From Seminavis robusta (lineage: Eukaryota > Bacillariophyta > Bacillariophyceae > Naviculales > Naviculaceae), in contig CAICTM010000837.1 in assembly GCA_903772945.1 (NCBI GenBank), forward strand, positions 1 to 45,984: a stretch of 45,984 nucleotides of DNA. The letters are read 5' to 3'. Position 1 is the first letter of the stretch, and every line of letters begins with the position of its first letter. Shown here one piece after another: positions 22,201 to 33,090 of the stretch. Both the position numbers and the translations under genes were made by a program. The notes under the pieces were generated by a model. The model was given only the letters and a program-made list of their open reading frames with translations. It did not search any database and was not told the origin of the DNA.

Positions 22201-23008
22201 CCACGATGTCGTCTGATGACTTGCAATAGGACTCCACGGTGTATCCATTCATGGACGAATCCTCATAGGTGTCGCCACAGGTTCCGCTGTACCATCGTCG
22301 AAGAGAATTTCGTGTTGGTAGGTGCGACGACGGGCGTTGCTTCGAGAGCGTGTAGACGTCGCATGATTTGCATTGTCATGGAGTTGTGCTTGCTCGAGAA
22401 GGGCCGCTCGGTACTGCTCGAGAGTGTACTGGGAGGTGTCGCCTGCAGCTTTCTTGGTCTGCATTGCGAGACGTCGTACGGGAGCGAGATTGGTGCCTTG
22501 GAGATTGATCGTTCCAAGAAACGTGCCCCTGTTGTTCATGTATGGCTCGTCGCTGATCTCATTGTACTGCCGAAATTGTTCGAGGAAGTTGGAGATGAAA
22601 CAGCTTGGGACCCTCTCCATGTGCCTCTGCGATATCGGCGGAGGTGAGATAACACGAAATCTTATCCGAGCGCAGGTTGCGACCATGGACTTGGAGTAAT
22701 AGTCGTCAATTGCCTTCCAGATCGCGCGAGTGTCTTGCTGGTTTCGTTGGCAAGGACGACAGATCTTGCCTGGGCTTCTTGGAAGATGTCTTCGAAGGTC
22801 TTGTACATCCATTCTCGTTGTTTCTCGTCTAGTTCGACGTTGGTGACCGTGAAGTCAGAATCAATGAGGTGGGAGAGACCTTGAGACTTGAGCGTGTTGA
22901 GGAAATTCTTCCTCCATTTGATGAAGACTGTTCATCGCGAAACTCTCTGAACTCTGAGCGGACGGCTTATTGTTCTTGTCCCAAAGTGCGATTGCACGTT
23001 CCCCATTG
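19259..23008 (-). mobile_element. Degenerate Ty1/copia fragment, gag to integrase
   Basis: On the minus strand, 22960-22250 encodes a gag-like helical protein (for example AIWKAIDDYYSKSMVATCARI, broken by frameshifts). It is followed by a low-complexity linker, the region preceding integrase (YAYHGINRTIHDSGQIEHYKN, then CIHTNDGFIIPLD) at 20358-20130, and an integrase core at about 19760-19260 recognisable by CDVFGMS, DGHSAQNSARVKEIL and the EPHYQHQNFAKHRW segment. Reverse transcriptase and RNase H are absent: the fragment stops inside integrase where 28S begins. No LTR is visible at either end. It is the same family as the element at 39839-43410, as shared stretches in 19600-20550 and 42560-43400 show. 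It is non-functional. Confidence 0.8.
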
Positions 23009-23033
23009 NNNNNNNNNNNNNNNNNNNNNNNNN
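23009..23033. other. Assembly gap of 25 N
   Basis: A run of exactly 25 unknown bases separates the copia gag end from 28S sequence. The neighbouring joins could be biological or a scaffolding artefact. Confidence 1.
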
Positions 23034-23545
23034 ATCTTGTCAGGGCCCCCGCAGCGTCCCCAGCTTCGCTTGTTTGCCACTTTGCATCCACCTCCTGGTT
23101 CGGGAATATTAACCGATTCCCTTTCGATAGAAGGAGCGCGAAACGCCACCCTTGCAACGATTTCTCCTATCTCTTAGGATCGACTAACCCGCTCCAATTG
23201 CTGTTCACGCGGAACCTTCTCCACTTCAGTCTTCAAATTCTCATTTGAATATTTGCTCTACCACCAAGATCTGCACTAAGGGCCGCTTCACTTGGCTCAC
23301 GCCACAAGCTTCACAGCAACCCTCACGCCCTCCTACTCACTGGCAACAAACACTTTCGCCAGTGGTGAGGTATAAGTGCCCGCTTCAGCGCCATCCATTT
23401 TCAGGGCTAGTTCATTCGCAGGTGAGTTGTTACACACTCCTTAGCGGATTCTCGACTTCCATGGCCACCGTCCTGCTGTTATTATGAACAACACCTTTTG
23501 TGGGATCTAGGTGAGCGAAACTTTGGCACTTTATCCTCCATCTAA
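23034..23545 (-). rRNA. 28S (LSU) rRNA, 5'-truncated segment
   Basis: The reverse complement includes GACGGTGGCCATGGAAGTCG, CGCTAAGGAGTGTGTAACAA, CCTGAAAATGGATGGCGCTG and ATCGAAAGGGAATCGGTTAA, all conserved LSU landmarks. Matching becomes weak past about 23515, and by 23545 the sequence is unrelated. The 5' third or more of the LSU, 5.8S and 18S are not present in the window. Confidence 0.93.
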
Positions 23546-24189
23546 GAAGCGCATAATGGGTCTCGCGAAAACAGCGAGTCTGGAAGGTACCGAACGACAT
23601 GCGTCCCTAGGCGATTGGTGACGTCATTGCTCCCGGATTTGGATGGTGTTTGTTGTGGAACAGTACTGGGTTCTCCATTTGGTGTGGCAGTATGCACCGT
23701 TTTGGAACCCTGCATGCATCCTAAATTCCCAACCCCATAGGTACCGACCAAATTTGTGGTCCCGTTTTGTCCCTATGCCATACCAATGAAAATGGAAACT
23801 ACATACAGAATCGGTACAGAGCGGTTTGGGGGTTAGTTTTGGTAACCACACTCACTTTTGTAAGGTCGTGTAGACTTGCCTAAGGTATTACAGTTCCTTT
23901 ATACGGCTAGCGATCGGCAATTACTACTAGCTAGCTACTACTACTAGTTGTATATGGGTTATTGGTATTGCGACTACTGTAAAGCTTGGTTTGAAAGCAA
24001 GGGGCACTAAGTGCTCACACCAACCAATCTCGGAGTTGCATTGCGCAAGGCAGATTTCACTTTGCATTGGCAAAGCAACAAGAGTACTAGTACTAGGAGA
24101 AAAAAGGACATGACTACTGCAGGCTTGGTGCCACTGACACTGAAGACCCGCTAAAGCACACGGCAAGTTAGAGATCTGCAGGAGAGGAG
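23546..24189. other. Flank without a recognised gene
   Basis: No gene is supported. The first 60 bp contain GCGAAAACAGCGAG and GGTACC in an arrangement resembling 30176-30220, so this may be a transposon end. CTAG/TACTA-rich simple sequence occurs near 23920-23945. Confidence 0.35.
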
Positions 24190-25140
24190 AGAGGCAACAT
24201 CAAGTCAAATGCCAGCCAATCCACAAGCATGGTGGAAGAAGATCAAATGCTTGGGCCATGCAAGATGTGGTGGTATTGGTTCTGAAAACGAGGAAGACAA
24301 TAGAAACCAGCAGCTGACCCGCGGTTTGGTACCCGAGATGACGGCAATGAGGAAGCAAAAGAGGAGGCAGATGAGGAAGCCATGAGGCAACTGATGAGGA
24401 AGGAAGTGACGACGATTCGCAAGAGACACAGATGATGATGATAGTATGAAGATGATGATGAGACCAGCAGTGGTGGATCAACAGTACCCTGGTACAAATT
24501 CCAAGGAATGGAACCATGACAATGAAACTCCAGACGATAGGAACATCAACCAATTCTGGCAATATTGTGCAGATTCAAAGAAGACGTTCCTCCCCTTGAT
24601 AAGAAACAGGCTCGGGGTGTCAAATTGAGGATATCCTTCGAAAGAACAAGGCGCCTTTGACTGCGTATGATGATGTGTTGACATGGCAATTGGATGAAAC
24701 TGGAGCCGATTGGGTGACGAGAAGCTTGGTGAGGTTCCGGAGTACTTGAGCCGAAAAAGTTGAGAGCTTCCTCATGACAAGATACAAACATGGGTGGAAA
24801 TTCCCTTTACAAAAGACCTTGTGCTTCACCATTCAGGTGCTAACATCAAGGTGTGTGCCACGATGCTCGCCACATCTGAGAAGCGCACCTGGAGGTAGGA
24901 TACCAATCTACAAGGTAGGTTATCGATAAAGTCGAAGGTCGACCCTACGATACAATCGTGAAGGGAGGTTGCGGATTATGCACCGAAGCTTCTGGTTCCC
25001 ATGAAACAGTACTTACAAAACTGTTAAAGGCATGCTCAATGATCCAGTACGCCCGTTTAACAAACCTAACCCTCGTTGTTCACAATGCGTGTGGTGGCAC
25101 CGTGCATAACTTGAAACATGTCTGGGTCATTGGTAAATAA
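24190..25140 (+). pseudogene. Degenerate N-terminal part of a diatom-type DNA transposon ORF
   Basis: Plus-strand frames, broken several times, give NSKEWNHDNETPDDRNINQF, then a KNKAPLTAYDDVLTW(Q)LDE stretch, then EYLSRKKLRAFLMTRYKHGW followed by KFPLQKTLCFTI. This order matches what I remember of large, multi-copy, transposon-borne proteins in diatoms (Plavaka-like, CACTA-related), where a conserved REKLL..L..RYN..  PF segment precedes the catalytic part. The catalytic part is missing here. An acidic/GAT repeat lies near 24430-24460. The C-terminal portion of the same kind of protein is at 28640-30100 on the opposite strand. Confidence 0.45.
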
Positions 25141-28100
25141 AAAGGATCGGCTTTAAATAGTTCTTTCCCTCGAACAAAGATGTTTACCATATAAGCAGAT
25201 CCAGTACCAAGCGAATGGAAGGGCAATTCTACTGAACGGTCATGCAAAGCATCCAAAACACTGCAAACTGCTTCCAAATTAAGAGTTCTAGGATACTAAT
25301 CACTAATACAGTTCGGGAAACTAGACAAAAGAGGGGAAGATTGGATAATATTGGGGTTAGAATTTTTAAGGATACTCTGGCGAATACTGCAGCGAGAGGT
25401 TTCGAACAACAACAATCGGGAGACAAGATTGTCATGGTAACAGGAATAAAAGGGGAGAAAAGGTTACCGAATAAGTAACCGAACATCGCATCGATGACAA
25501 GGTGCGGCAAGAAAAAAGGGTGGCATTGGATGAAAACAGCAAATCGGGAGGCAACCAAACAATGACGGAAGAGTAACAGCCGCCATGGTAGCCATGCCAA
25601 AGAGAAGGAATGAGGGGAAAGCAAGGCAAAGGACCCCTGGATTTGGGAGCGTAGCATGCCAATGGCAGCCTTTGGCTCTAGTTTGGGAACCTTGGCACCT
25701 ACAAGCCCAAGCTAGCTTCACCCCGGCGGCGCCTTCTTTTCTTCTTCTTGGGGGGCTCACCATCATCTTCACCACCATACCAAAGGATCGATGCGGACTC
25801 GTGCAGGATGGCCTCTTCTACTTCTTGAGCATGAGGCTGTGCTCTTGAAGCCACAACCTGCTGCCGCAAGTCCTCAAAACGTGCAAGTCCGGCATCAGTC
25901 CACCCTCCAAAATTCGCAATTTCCACCCTTGCCATTGGAGTACCGGCCATCATGTTTTCCATCCTTATCTTCTGTTTGGACCTTGGGACCGCTTCTTCTC
26001 CTTGCACCTGTTGTCAAGTCGAAGTATGCAGGCCACTTTCCTGGCAAATCAGAAGATTGCCTTCCTATCCCTTGCATCAGGATCGGAGTGGCGCCATTCT
26101 AAAAAAGAGGACAGCCATAGTCCGTATTGGGAGGCACGCAAAACTCACCCTCATATGTTGCTCCGAAATGGTGCTATGCGTGCGGATCCCTGCCTCCACC
26201 ACTTGGATGGACAGCCACTTGTGCAAGGAAGCAGTTCCACACCACACAGCCTTCTTCTCAGGTCCTCATGAGCAGGCTTTTCTTCATCAGTGGCATCCTC
26301 CTTTGGGGAATCAACACCTTGTCTCGGTCATAATCTTCAAGATGTCATCCATGGAGGGAAGTCAGCCGTCCCCTTCTCGCAACAAACTTCTTCACATTGT
26401 TGAAGCACTGGCTCTGCACATAGTGCGGGCCTTGTTCAGATGACGACAGACCTGTTCCGCCAAAGGATGTTGAACTGTTCGCGATTCCTCTGAATCCCTA
26501 AGAAAGCAGCATGCAGAAAGGGAGGCGAATGGCGTGAGATCTGCAAGGTGCACATGGCAATTGATAAGCAAAACCACCAATTGCTTACGTCGGTCTTCTT
26601 TGCATTGCCGGTCAGGGTCAATGCGGGGTGGCCCAATTATCCATGACCAAGTTGCACAAGAGTTCCTTCTGTTCTTGTTCATTGATGAACTGACCAGGCG
26701 ATACACCTCGTAAAGATGCAGTTATACAATGCAATCCACATTTTTTCTTTTTCATTGCTAGGGTCTCCCATCTTGAACTCGCCACCTTCCGAATAGGCAA
26801 ACTTTTTTTCCGGACTTGCATCTGAACACCCAAACTCACTGACGTGGTGGCGGAGCCTTGGCAGGTAGGTTCGCTTTGACCACGAAGAGCCTTCTGCATC
26901 CTGTAGTACTCCTTTGCATCTGCTTCCTGGTAAACTTCTGAAACTCCTTTTTGGATGGAGACTGGAAAGAATCGGCTGTGAGATCGTGGGAATATTCATC
27001 CTCATCATCATCCTCCCATCAGTGGAAAGCTCACGGTCCTGAGTTGTTCTTCTTGTTGTTTCTTGCTCTTGTCGCTCTTCCTTTTCTCTTTCCACTTCTC
27101 TTCTGTTCCGAACGGGACTTGCCACCAAGGAAGATCCTCCATTGCTGGAAGAACTCTTCTTCTTTCTTGTGGATCAGCAGGAGGCATGTTGCGGTTGGCT
27201 TGTTCGAGGCGATGTCGATCTCTAGCAAAGTGTGATGATTCGTCAAGGGGCTCGCCGGCTGGACCAGGTACAGTTTGTTCACGCTCCGTACGGCTTTTCT
27301 TCCCTTTTTTGGAACGGGCGGTTGAGGACTGTCGTCTGTTGGATCCCGTTGGTGCCGGGAACTTGTAGATTTGGATGCAACACCTTGCGAATCGGACAGA
27401 TCGCTCACGTCAGGTTGGGAGGTTTGCTTGCGACGATGTTGTGGTGGGTGTCTTTGTCTTCGTTGTAATCTCCTTGCGAATCGTGTGATACTTGGCGTGC
27501 TCTTGCTGCTAACTTGGGACTCTGAGCGTAGCCACCTTCTTGGTTCTCTTCGTCACCAGTTAGTAGTCTTCGTCGTCTTGGCCTTGTTCACCAACACTAT
27601 CTGTTGCAGGACCACAGATTTGCCACGCCAACGACGCCAATGAGAAGCCAATGCAGGGGCAGGACAGGAGGAGGAAGGAATGGTAGCAGCAGCAATGGAG
27701 GAAATGGGTGTAAGATGAGACTGAACAGAGGCAGAGCTTTCGCTTTTTGGTTGCAAACTATCATTTATGAGGAAAATGACAAACGAAACTCGAGGAATGC
27801 TCTTGGATTCGCATGGGTGCATGCGACAAGCCAACATCATTGCCGTGGGTCTCCACGGTTGAGCAATAGATAGTGCAATCTTGGCTACCCTACTTAACAC
27901 AAACACAGGAAACGTCCTGTGTTTCAATCCGGAGTTGTCACCAAATCAGTTTAATACAGAGCCAACCAGTCCAATTCTACGTGAAACTCAACGCCACACG
28001 AATCAAAGTGCATCTGCTTACCATTATCAATGTCTTCTCTTGCTTTCGGTCCGGTGTATTTACGCTTCATTCCGTCAATCTCTATGTATAGTGTTGGCAT

Positions 28101-28184
28101 TCGCTTGAGAAACGTGGCTCGGTACTCCTCTCGTGTGGGTATTCTAGTGGTGTTGGTTGCAATAAGACGTCTGGTCCGCGCCAT
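25141..28184 (-). pseudogene. Unrecognised gene family, copy 1, degenerate
   Basis: Minus-strand coding is spread over several frames. An N-terminal open frame starts at ATG 28184 (77 codons, to 27951). Other stretches lie at 27408-27031 and 26899-26618. The best-preserved C-terminal part is 26007-25699, with IANFGGWTDAGLARFEDLRQ, then SRAQPHAQEVEEAIL and a basic tail PPKKKKRRRRRG resembling a nuclear localisation signal. The last part and the downstream flank (25250-25690) are repeated, diverged, at 30600-31270. Function is unknown. Numerous internal frame changes suggest a dead copy or poor base accuracy. Joining the pieces into one gene is inference. Confidence 0.45.
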
Positions 28185-28639
28185 TTACTAAGGCGTTCGT
28201 CGGCAATTTGTGAGCTAACTTTCCAATCTGGAAGGTAAAATCGGTGCTTTTCTGAAGATTCAAACTTGAATGAGCCGATTGGTGGCTGGATTGCTCTATG
28301 CTATTATTAAGGACTATATATATATATTAAACGATCGAATTTTCTAATTAGACGTCAGTACCGTGTGACACATTTGAATGTAGGCTGGCTTAAAAAGGTT
28401 TCCGAAATCCTAATAAGTTCGAAATGGGCACCGCCTTGCGAAATGAGATGCCTTCCGTGCGGATTTGGAAGCTGGGCATACGTTTCGGGAACTTCTTTCG
28501 CCTAGAAGCGACTAAATTGGTCGCAATCGACAACAGGCGAGCTTAGTTTACTCATTTTTTCTCGCTAATTACATAAAAACCTCAATGATGAACTTGAGCA
28601 CAATTCAGTATCTTAAAAATAAGAGTGGAATAGTAGCAA
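28185..28639. other. AT-rich intergenic stretch
   Basis: No gene is seen. A TA-repeat (about 28316-28330) and general AT richness stand out. It lies between the 5' end of the minus-strand family copy and the end of the transposon remnant. Confidence 0.4.
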
Positions 28640-30100
28640 TTATCGACAATATCTGTGAGGATACCTCCACCCAAGGATTGATCTCTCCAATCTGACCTAG
28701 GCCTAACTTGACCTGAAATACCTTATCCTCTTTGCAACCATATCTGGCACCACACACATTGGGGAAACAATGGCACCCACATCAGCCAGGTAGAATGTGC
28801 GCTTCTTCTGACCTACGTCCTTGATCAGGGTTGGAACAGGTCACTCATGGTGACTTCCTTGTGATTTGGATCCCATTTTCACTCTCTACCACGGCATAGG
28901 TCAGGTTTTCCAGGTAGATACCTCCATATTCCCTAAGCTCGGCATCCATATTCGCAGCGCTGGTTCGGTAGCCCTTGCAGAGTCACAAAGCACCAGATGT
29001 GGCACGGCAAGTCGCCATAGTCACCATCATCAGGATCTCCCCAATTGATCATTGCCCAATCCCTCCAGGGTCCGCCACCTCTAAAGTCAGGTGACCACGG
29101 AAAGTAACACCATTCCTTTTTTGTTCAGTGCAGATTGGCACTCATAGTCCGGGATACCCAAGAATCTTCCAGCTTTTCCTGCAGTGCAAGAAGGAAATCA
29201 ACTATGTCTGCACTGTACCTGATGCATGCCAAGTCAGGACTCCTTCCATCTTCTTTGTCTTTGCCTTAAAAGCCATGACAGGATCCCAGTCATCGTCTTC
29301 GGGCCAACACTCATCCAATACACTTCAGTTTGGTGCCACCGGTAGAGATACGGTCCTCCTCTCTCTTGTTCATCCTATCTGTTGGTTCCATCGTCCTTGT
29401 CGCTATCCGTTGCATCCTTATTGCTATCAGTTGCATCCTTGTCGCTATCGCTCATCCTTGTCGCTATCGGTCCTCCCTGTTTCTCCATGATAGGCGTTGT
29501 CGATTCCTGAGATTCATTGTCCTCTTCCACAACAAAGGAACCATCATCATCCGCATGCAATGGATCAAAATCACCATAGTACTCCCACAATTCGCTACCA
29601 TTCAGCTCGGCCATTGCCCATGGATGATGAGAAACTCATCAACCTTGTCGCTGTTTTATTTCAAATGTGGCGATGTTCTTCTGGTGAGTTTGGCTGCCAC
29701 TTTGGTGATTTGTGACCACTTTCGTTTGAACCGGTATCGTGTTCCTGAGGTACACCATACAAAATGATATCCTTTGCCATGTGCATTATCGCGTGGAACT
29801 TCATCACTCTCATAACCATTTTGTCTACTCGCTTCAAAATCTTCTTAAGCAGGTACATAATGAAGCGATTCTTCTTCTCCAAACGCTTCACAATGTGAAT
29901 GTCCATCTCCGTTGATTCAGAAAATCTTCCCATTCCAGCAGCAATTCCACCAGAGAGCCAATTCTTTCGGAGCTGTGGTGTTCGCAAAATATACGCTTTG
30001 CTTCAGGATTTCGATACCCTTGTGGATCGCAATACGGTAGCAATCAGTAGTAAAACGCCACGTACTCCATGGCCATCAGCTTCTTCTTTTGATTGATTCC
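28640..30100 (-). pseudogene. Degenerate C-terminal part of a diatom-type DNA transposon ORF
   Basis: Minus-strand pieces in order: MKFHAIMHMAKDII(L)YGVP with HDTGSNESGHKSPK (29820-29690), MAELNGSELWEYYGDFDPLH (29614-29550), GPWRDWAMINWGDPDDGDYG followed by DLPCHIWCFVTL (about 29075-28990), EYGGIYLENLTYAVVESENG (about 28940), and FYLADVGAIVSPMCVVPDM (about 28790). This order and these motifs match my memory of the C-terminal half of Plavaka-like diatom transposon proteins. Frame changes separate the blocks, so it is not a functional gene. The N-terminal half is not found upstream. Confidence 0.5.
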
Positions 30101-30549
30101 ATGGAGAACTTACAGTTGGGAAATCTCGTTCGGAATTCTTATGAAGAGTTCGCCATATTGCTGAGCAACAGTCTATGAAGCGAAATGGGGTAGCGCGAAA
30201 ACAGCGAGGTCGGTTACCAAATTGCCAGGTCAGTCGATGGTAAGGTTACCAATCGGAACTGACCTCGCGCTTATGTATGGTGGGTACAAGAACACGAGGA
30301 ATGATCCTTCCCATTTTGTGAGGTCAGCTGTGCAATATTCAAGAACCTCTTATCCTACTAATTGAAGACGATCGACTCAGGCATATACAGATGCAATTGC
30401 AGCACAAGTCAATTGCGTAACGGTTACAGAATGTTGAACTAAGTGTTCACTATTCTCTACCGAATTCCGTTCCCCTTTCTATACATGGCTTACAAGTTGA
30501 TGCACTTTGTGATGCTAATTACAGAAGGGCAGTTGTAGGCTATTCCCCC
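30101..30549. other. Flank with inverted repeat; no gene
   Basis: GCGAGGTCGGTT at 30204-30215 is nearly inverted at 30257-30268 (GACCTCGC side), forming a possible hairpin or transposon end. The preceding GCGCGAAAACAGCGAG resembles 23560-23580. Nothing else is recognised. Confidence 0.4.
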
Positions 30550-31652
30550 AAGCCCCGGAATCCAAAACAAGCTCAGCCATTCCTTCCCAAATGAAAGAGT
30601 CCTAGGTTACTAAATCTATAAGTAGGGGTTTCCAAAATGGAGAAAAGCAGTACACAATGTTGGATATGATTGGGGCTAAATTCGTTATGGTACTACTAAT
30701 AACAGAGTAGTGAGGTAAGCGAACAATGACATAATGTTCGTAGTAAAAAGGGAGAAACAGGTCACTCAAATGTAACCAACTGTAACGATACGGGCATCCA
30801 TAGGTCCGAGAAAAGGGTCCAAATGATTCAAAAAAAGGACGGCTGGGGCAACCAAACAAGGACGCCATAGGTAACAAAGTCGTCTTGGAAGCCCTGCTAA
30901 AAGGGGAGAAATGAAATTGAGGAAAGTGGAGGAAGCCACAAAAGCCTGGGTAGGACCCCCACCAAATGATGGGGTCCTAGGTTGCCAAGGGGCAACCTAA
31001 TCATCAATCTCATTCAGATTCAGCACATTGGACTCTTCGCGCTTGCGCTTCTTCGAGTCCTCAGTTCCAGCATCGCACTATCAGGAATCTTGTAGATGTC
31101 CTTGCGCAACGAGAAGGATGGCCCGCTCCACCAATTTAGCATGGTCCTGGGCTCTAGATTCCTTGACAAGCTTCTGCGAATCCTTGAAGCGGCGAAGGCC
31201 GTTATCACCCCACCCTCACAAAAGCAGAAGATCCAGCCTTGGAACTGGAGTACCTCCTTCATAAACTCCCTCCAGCATCATCTGCTTTGCTGGACGAGGC
31301 AACTTCACGTCCAAGGTGAAGCGCATTTGTAACCTTGAAGTATCGTGCCTTTCCATTGGTGGTTGCCTTCATTGTCCACAGACCTGGTTCTGTGTGTAAC
31401 CTTCTCGGAAGGTCGAGGGCAGCAAAGTGCTTCCGAATTGGGAGGGAATGCCTCCAAACCATCAACCTTGGCTTCCGAAATGATGTTGTTCTTGCGAACT
31501 GCCTTGCTCCAAAACTTGGATGCCACACCAGCCTGAGCAAAGAGGCTATCCCACATCCATTTAGCAACAAGCATGAGTCGCTCATGCTGTGCCTTCGCAC
31601 CTTCAGTGGCTCCCTCTCCAAGTGGCAACAAGATCATTGCGACTGGACTAAT
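30550..31652 (-). pseudogene. Unrecognised gene family, copy 2, 3' part
   Basis: On the minus strand an open stretch starts at ATG 31637 (MILLPLGEGATEGAKAQHER), runs through MWDSLFAQAGVASKFWSKAV, and continues in other frames to DNGLRRFKDSQKLV, SRAQDHAKLVERAIL and a basic tail SKKRKREES before the stop near 31000. The C-terminal part parallels copy 1 (GLARFEDLRQ, SRAQPHAQEVEEAIL, basic tail). The downstream flank 30600-30990 also aligns in order with 25250-25690, including GGCAACCAAACAA. The 5' end abuts copia LTR A: the ATG lies 16 bp outside the LTR. Several frameshifts are present. Confidence 0.5.
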
Positions 31653-32047
31653 TGCTAACGTGGGAAATACTACTTGAATAGAGGATCTTGTAGAGGTAGC
31701 TACCACCGCGAGATCAACTGCAACATTCAAGACGAGTGCAAGGTAAATGCAAAGTTCGCTTCTTAGTAATTCATATCTGTGTTGTGAGCTTTGATTGATG
31801 CGATCAGTAACGCTAGTTGTAGCGTGTGATCAATACATCGTGGTAGTTGTACGGAAGTCAACGTGGTATTTCGGGAAAGGTTCGTTGGCAGGATGCTTTA
31901 CTCCTGTCGAATACTCCAATTTACCGTGTCCTTTGGTTTCGTTGAGAACGTGTTCTTGCCAGCGTTCTCTGTTCCATCGGTTGACTCATAAAACAACAAT
32001 CTACTCACGGATAATCTCTAGTCGTGGGAGGAACTGTAACGCTTTCA
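31653..32047 (-). mobile_element. Copia LTR A (3' LTR)
   Basis: 395 bp, TG...CA when read on the minus strand (TGAAAGCGTTACAG ... CACGTTAGCA). It is homologous to LTR B (35430-35837) and LTR C (39839-40259), with more single-base losses. Internal copia sequence with a polypurine tract (GAGGGGA) lies directly on its 5' side (32048-32058), so it is a 3' LTR. Confidence 0.9.
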
Positions 32048-32590
32048 TCCCCTCAGTGGCGCTGTCGACTTGAGTGTTTCTTACCGCAATCCTTGGTATC
32101 TCCTGACCAAAACAGTAGTGCATTCAGCATGGCCATACCGTGTATAGTCCCAGTGTTTGCTGAGGATATCTGCAGGGTTAGTAGATCCAAGGATATGATG
32201 AAATCTCAAGTACTTGCAGCAACAGTTCCCTAGTACGGTGGAGAAGCGCATTGTGTCTTTTAGAATCTTTGAGTGTGGCATTGAGGCGGTTTTGACTACC
32301 GTCTCGTTGTTCTCCGAACATCATGGTCAGCGTGTCGACCAGTACTCCTGTACCTGAAGTGCTCGTAGGTCAATGATCTGTTCAGTGGCGGTACGGGCTG
32401 CAATAATTCGAGATCCGAACGTTGCGGTCTCGACTGTTGATCGTAGCTTGCTGAACCAGCGATGGGGTCTTGTTCGCTAGGTGTAGAACTCCGGTAACTG
32501 ACCGTCCACTGATGAGATCGTGATAGAGGTTCGCATCCACATATGTGGTGAGAATGACCCGTTTGCACTCGAGGTACCGGTGCGTTGTCG
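32048..32590 (-). pseudogene. Copia RNase H C-terminus, truncated
   Basis: Minus-strand frames (broken) match the last part of the intact copia ORF at 40260-40800: the TNPADILSK motif, MPHSKILK, and the RNase H core with a SVTGVL-like region. Homology to that element ends abruptly near 32590. It belongs to the element whose 3' LTR is LTR A. Confidence 0.8.
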
Positions 32591-33090
32591 TAATCGATGA
32601 GATCCGTAGGGTAGATGAAAGAGTGGTGGAGGTGAGAGCTCTGCTTGGAGCATCACTCCTCTGACAGTGGGAATGGGCGACAAAGGCTGGCTGCGTGCTA
32701 TTAATCTAACGCCAATGATGAACACTAACTCTTTGCTTTGGCCAATCACAGGAAGCTTAACTGTGTGGAATAGTGCTATGAGGCTGTATCTTGGTCACGT
32801 TCTTTCATATCTTCTTCTTCTTTAAATTATGCTAAAATCAACTGACAACAAATCTTCGAAGCACTCAGCCATGGTTGGCTTCTTGCATCTCATTTGGCTG
32901 GTGCTGGCAAGTTAACTTTCTATATTGGTCATGGCTGAAGAACTGCATCACACTTGGGTATATAGAGTTCATCAGCTATTTCTGTATTGCCAGATGGATG
33001 CAATGCTGACCCTACTGTTGGAGTATAAAAATGTCACAGCGATTCTTCCACCTGGCAACAGCACAGCTTGTTCGCACACTGGAACTTAGT
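32591..33090. other. Unassigned junction DNA between two copia fragments
   Basis: No gene is recognised. It may hold the 3' end or LTR of the second copia family, but no second LTR copy is present to test this. It contains a GAGTATAAAAATG TATA-like string near 33020. Confidence 0.35.

Noticed and set aside
22861-23177. Open frames crossing the N run
   Set aside because: They span unknown bases and join copia gag to antisense 28S; they cannot be real proteins.
24430-24470. GAT-rich microsatellite as a feature of interest
   Set aside because: It is short and explained by an acidic stretch in the degenerate transposon frame.
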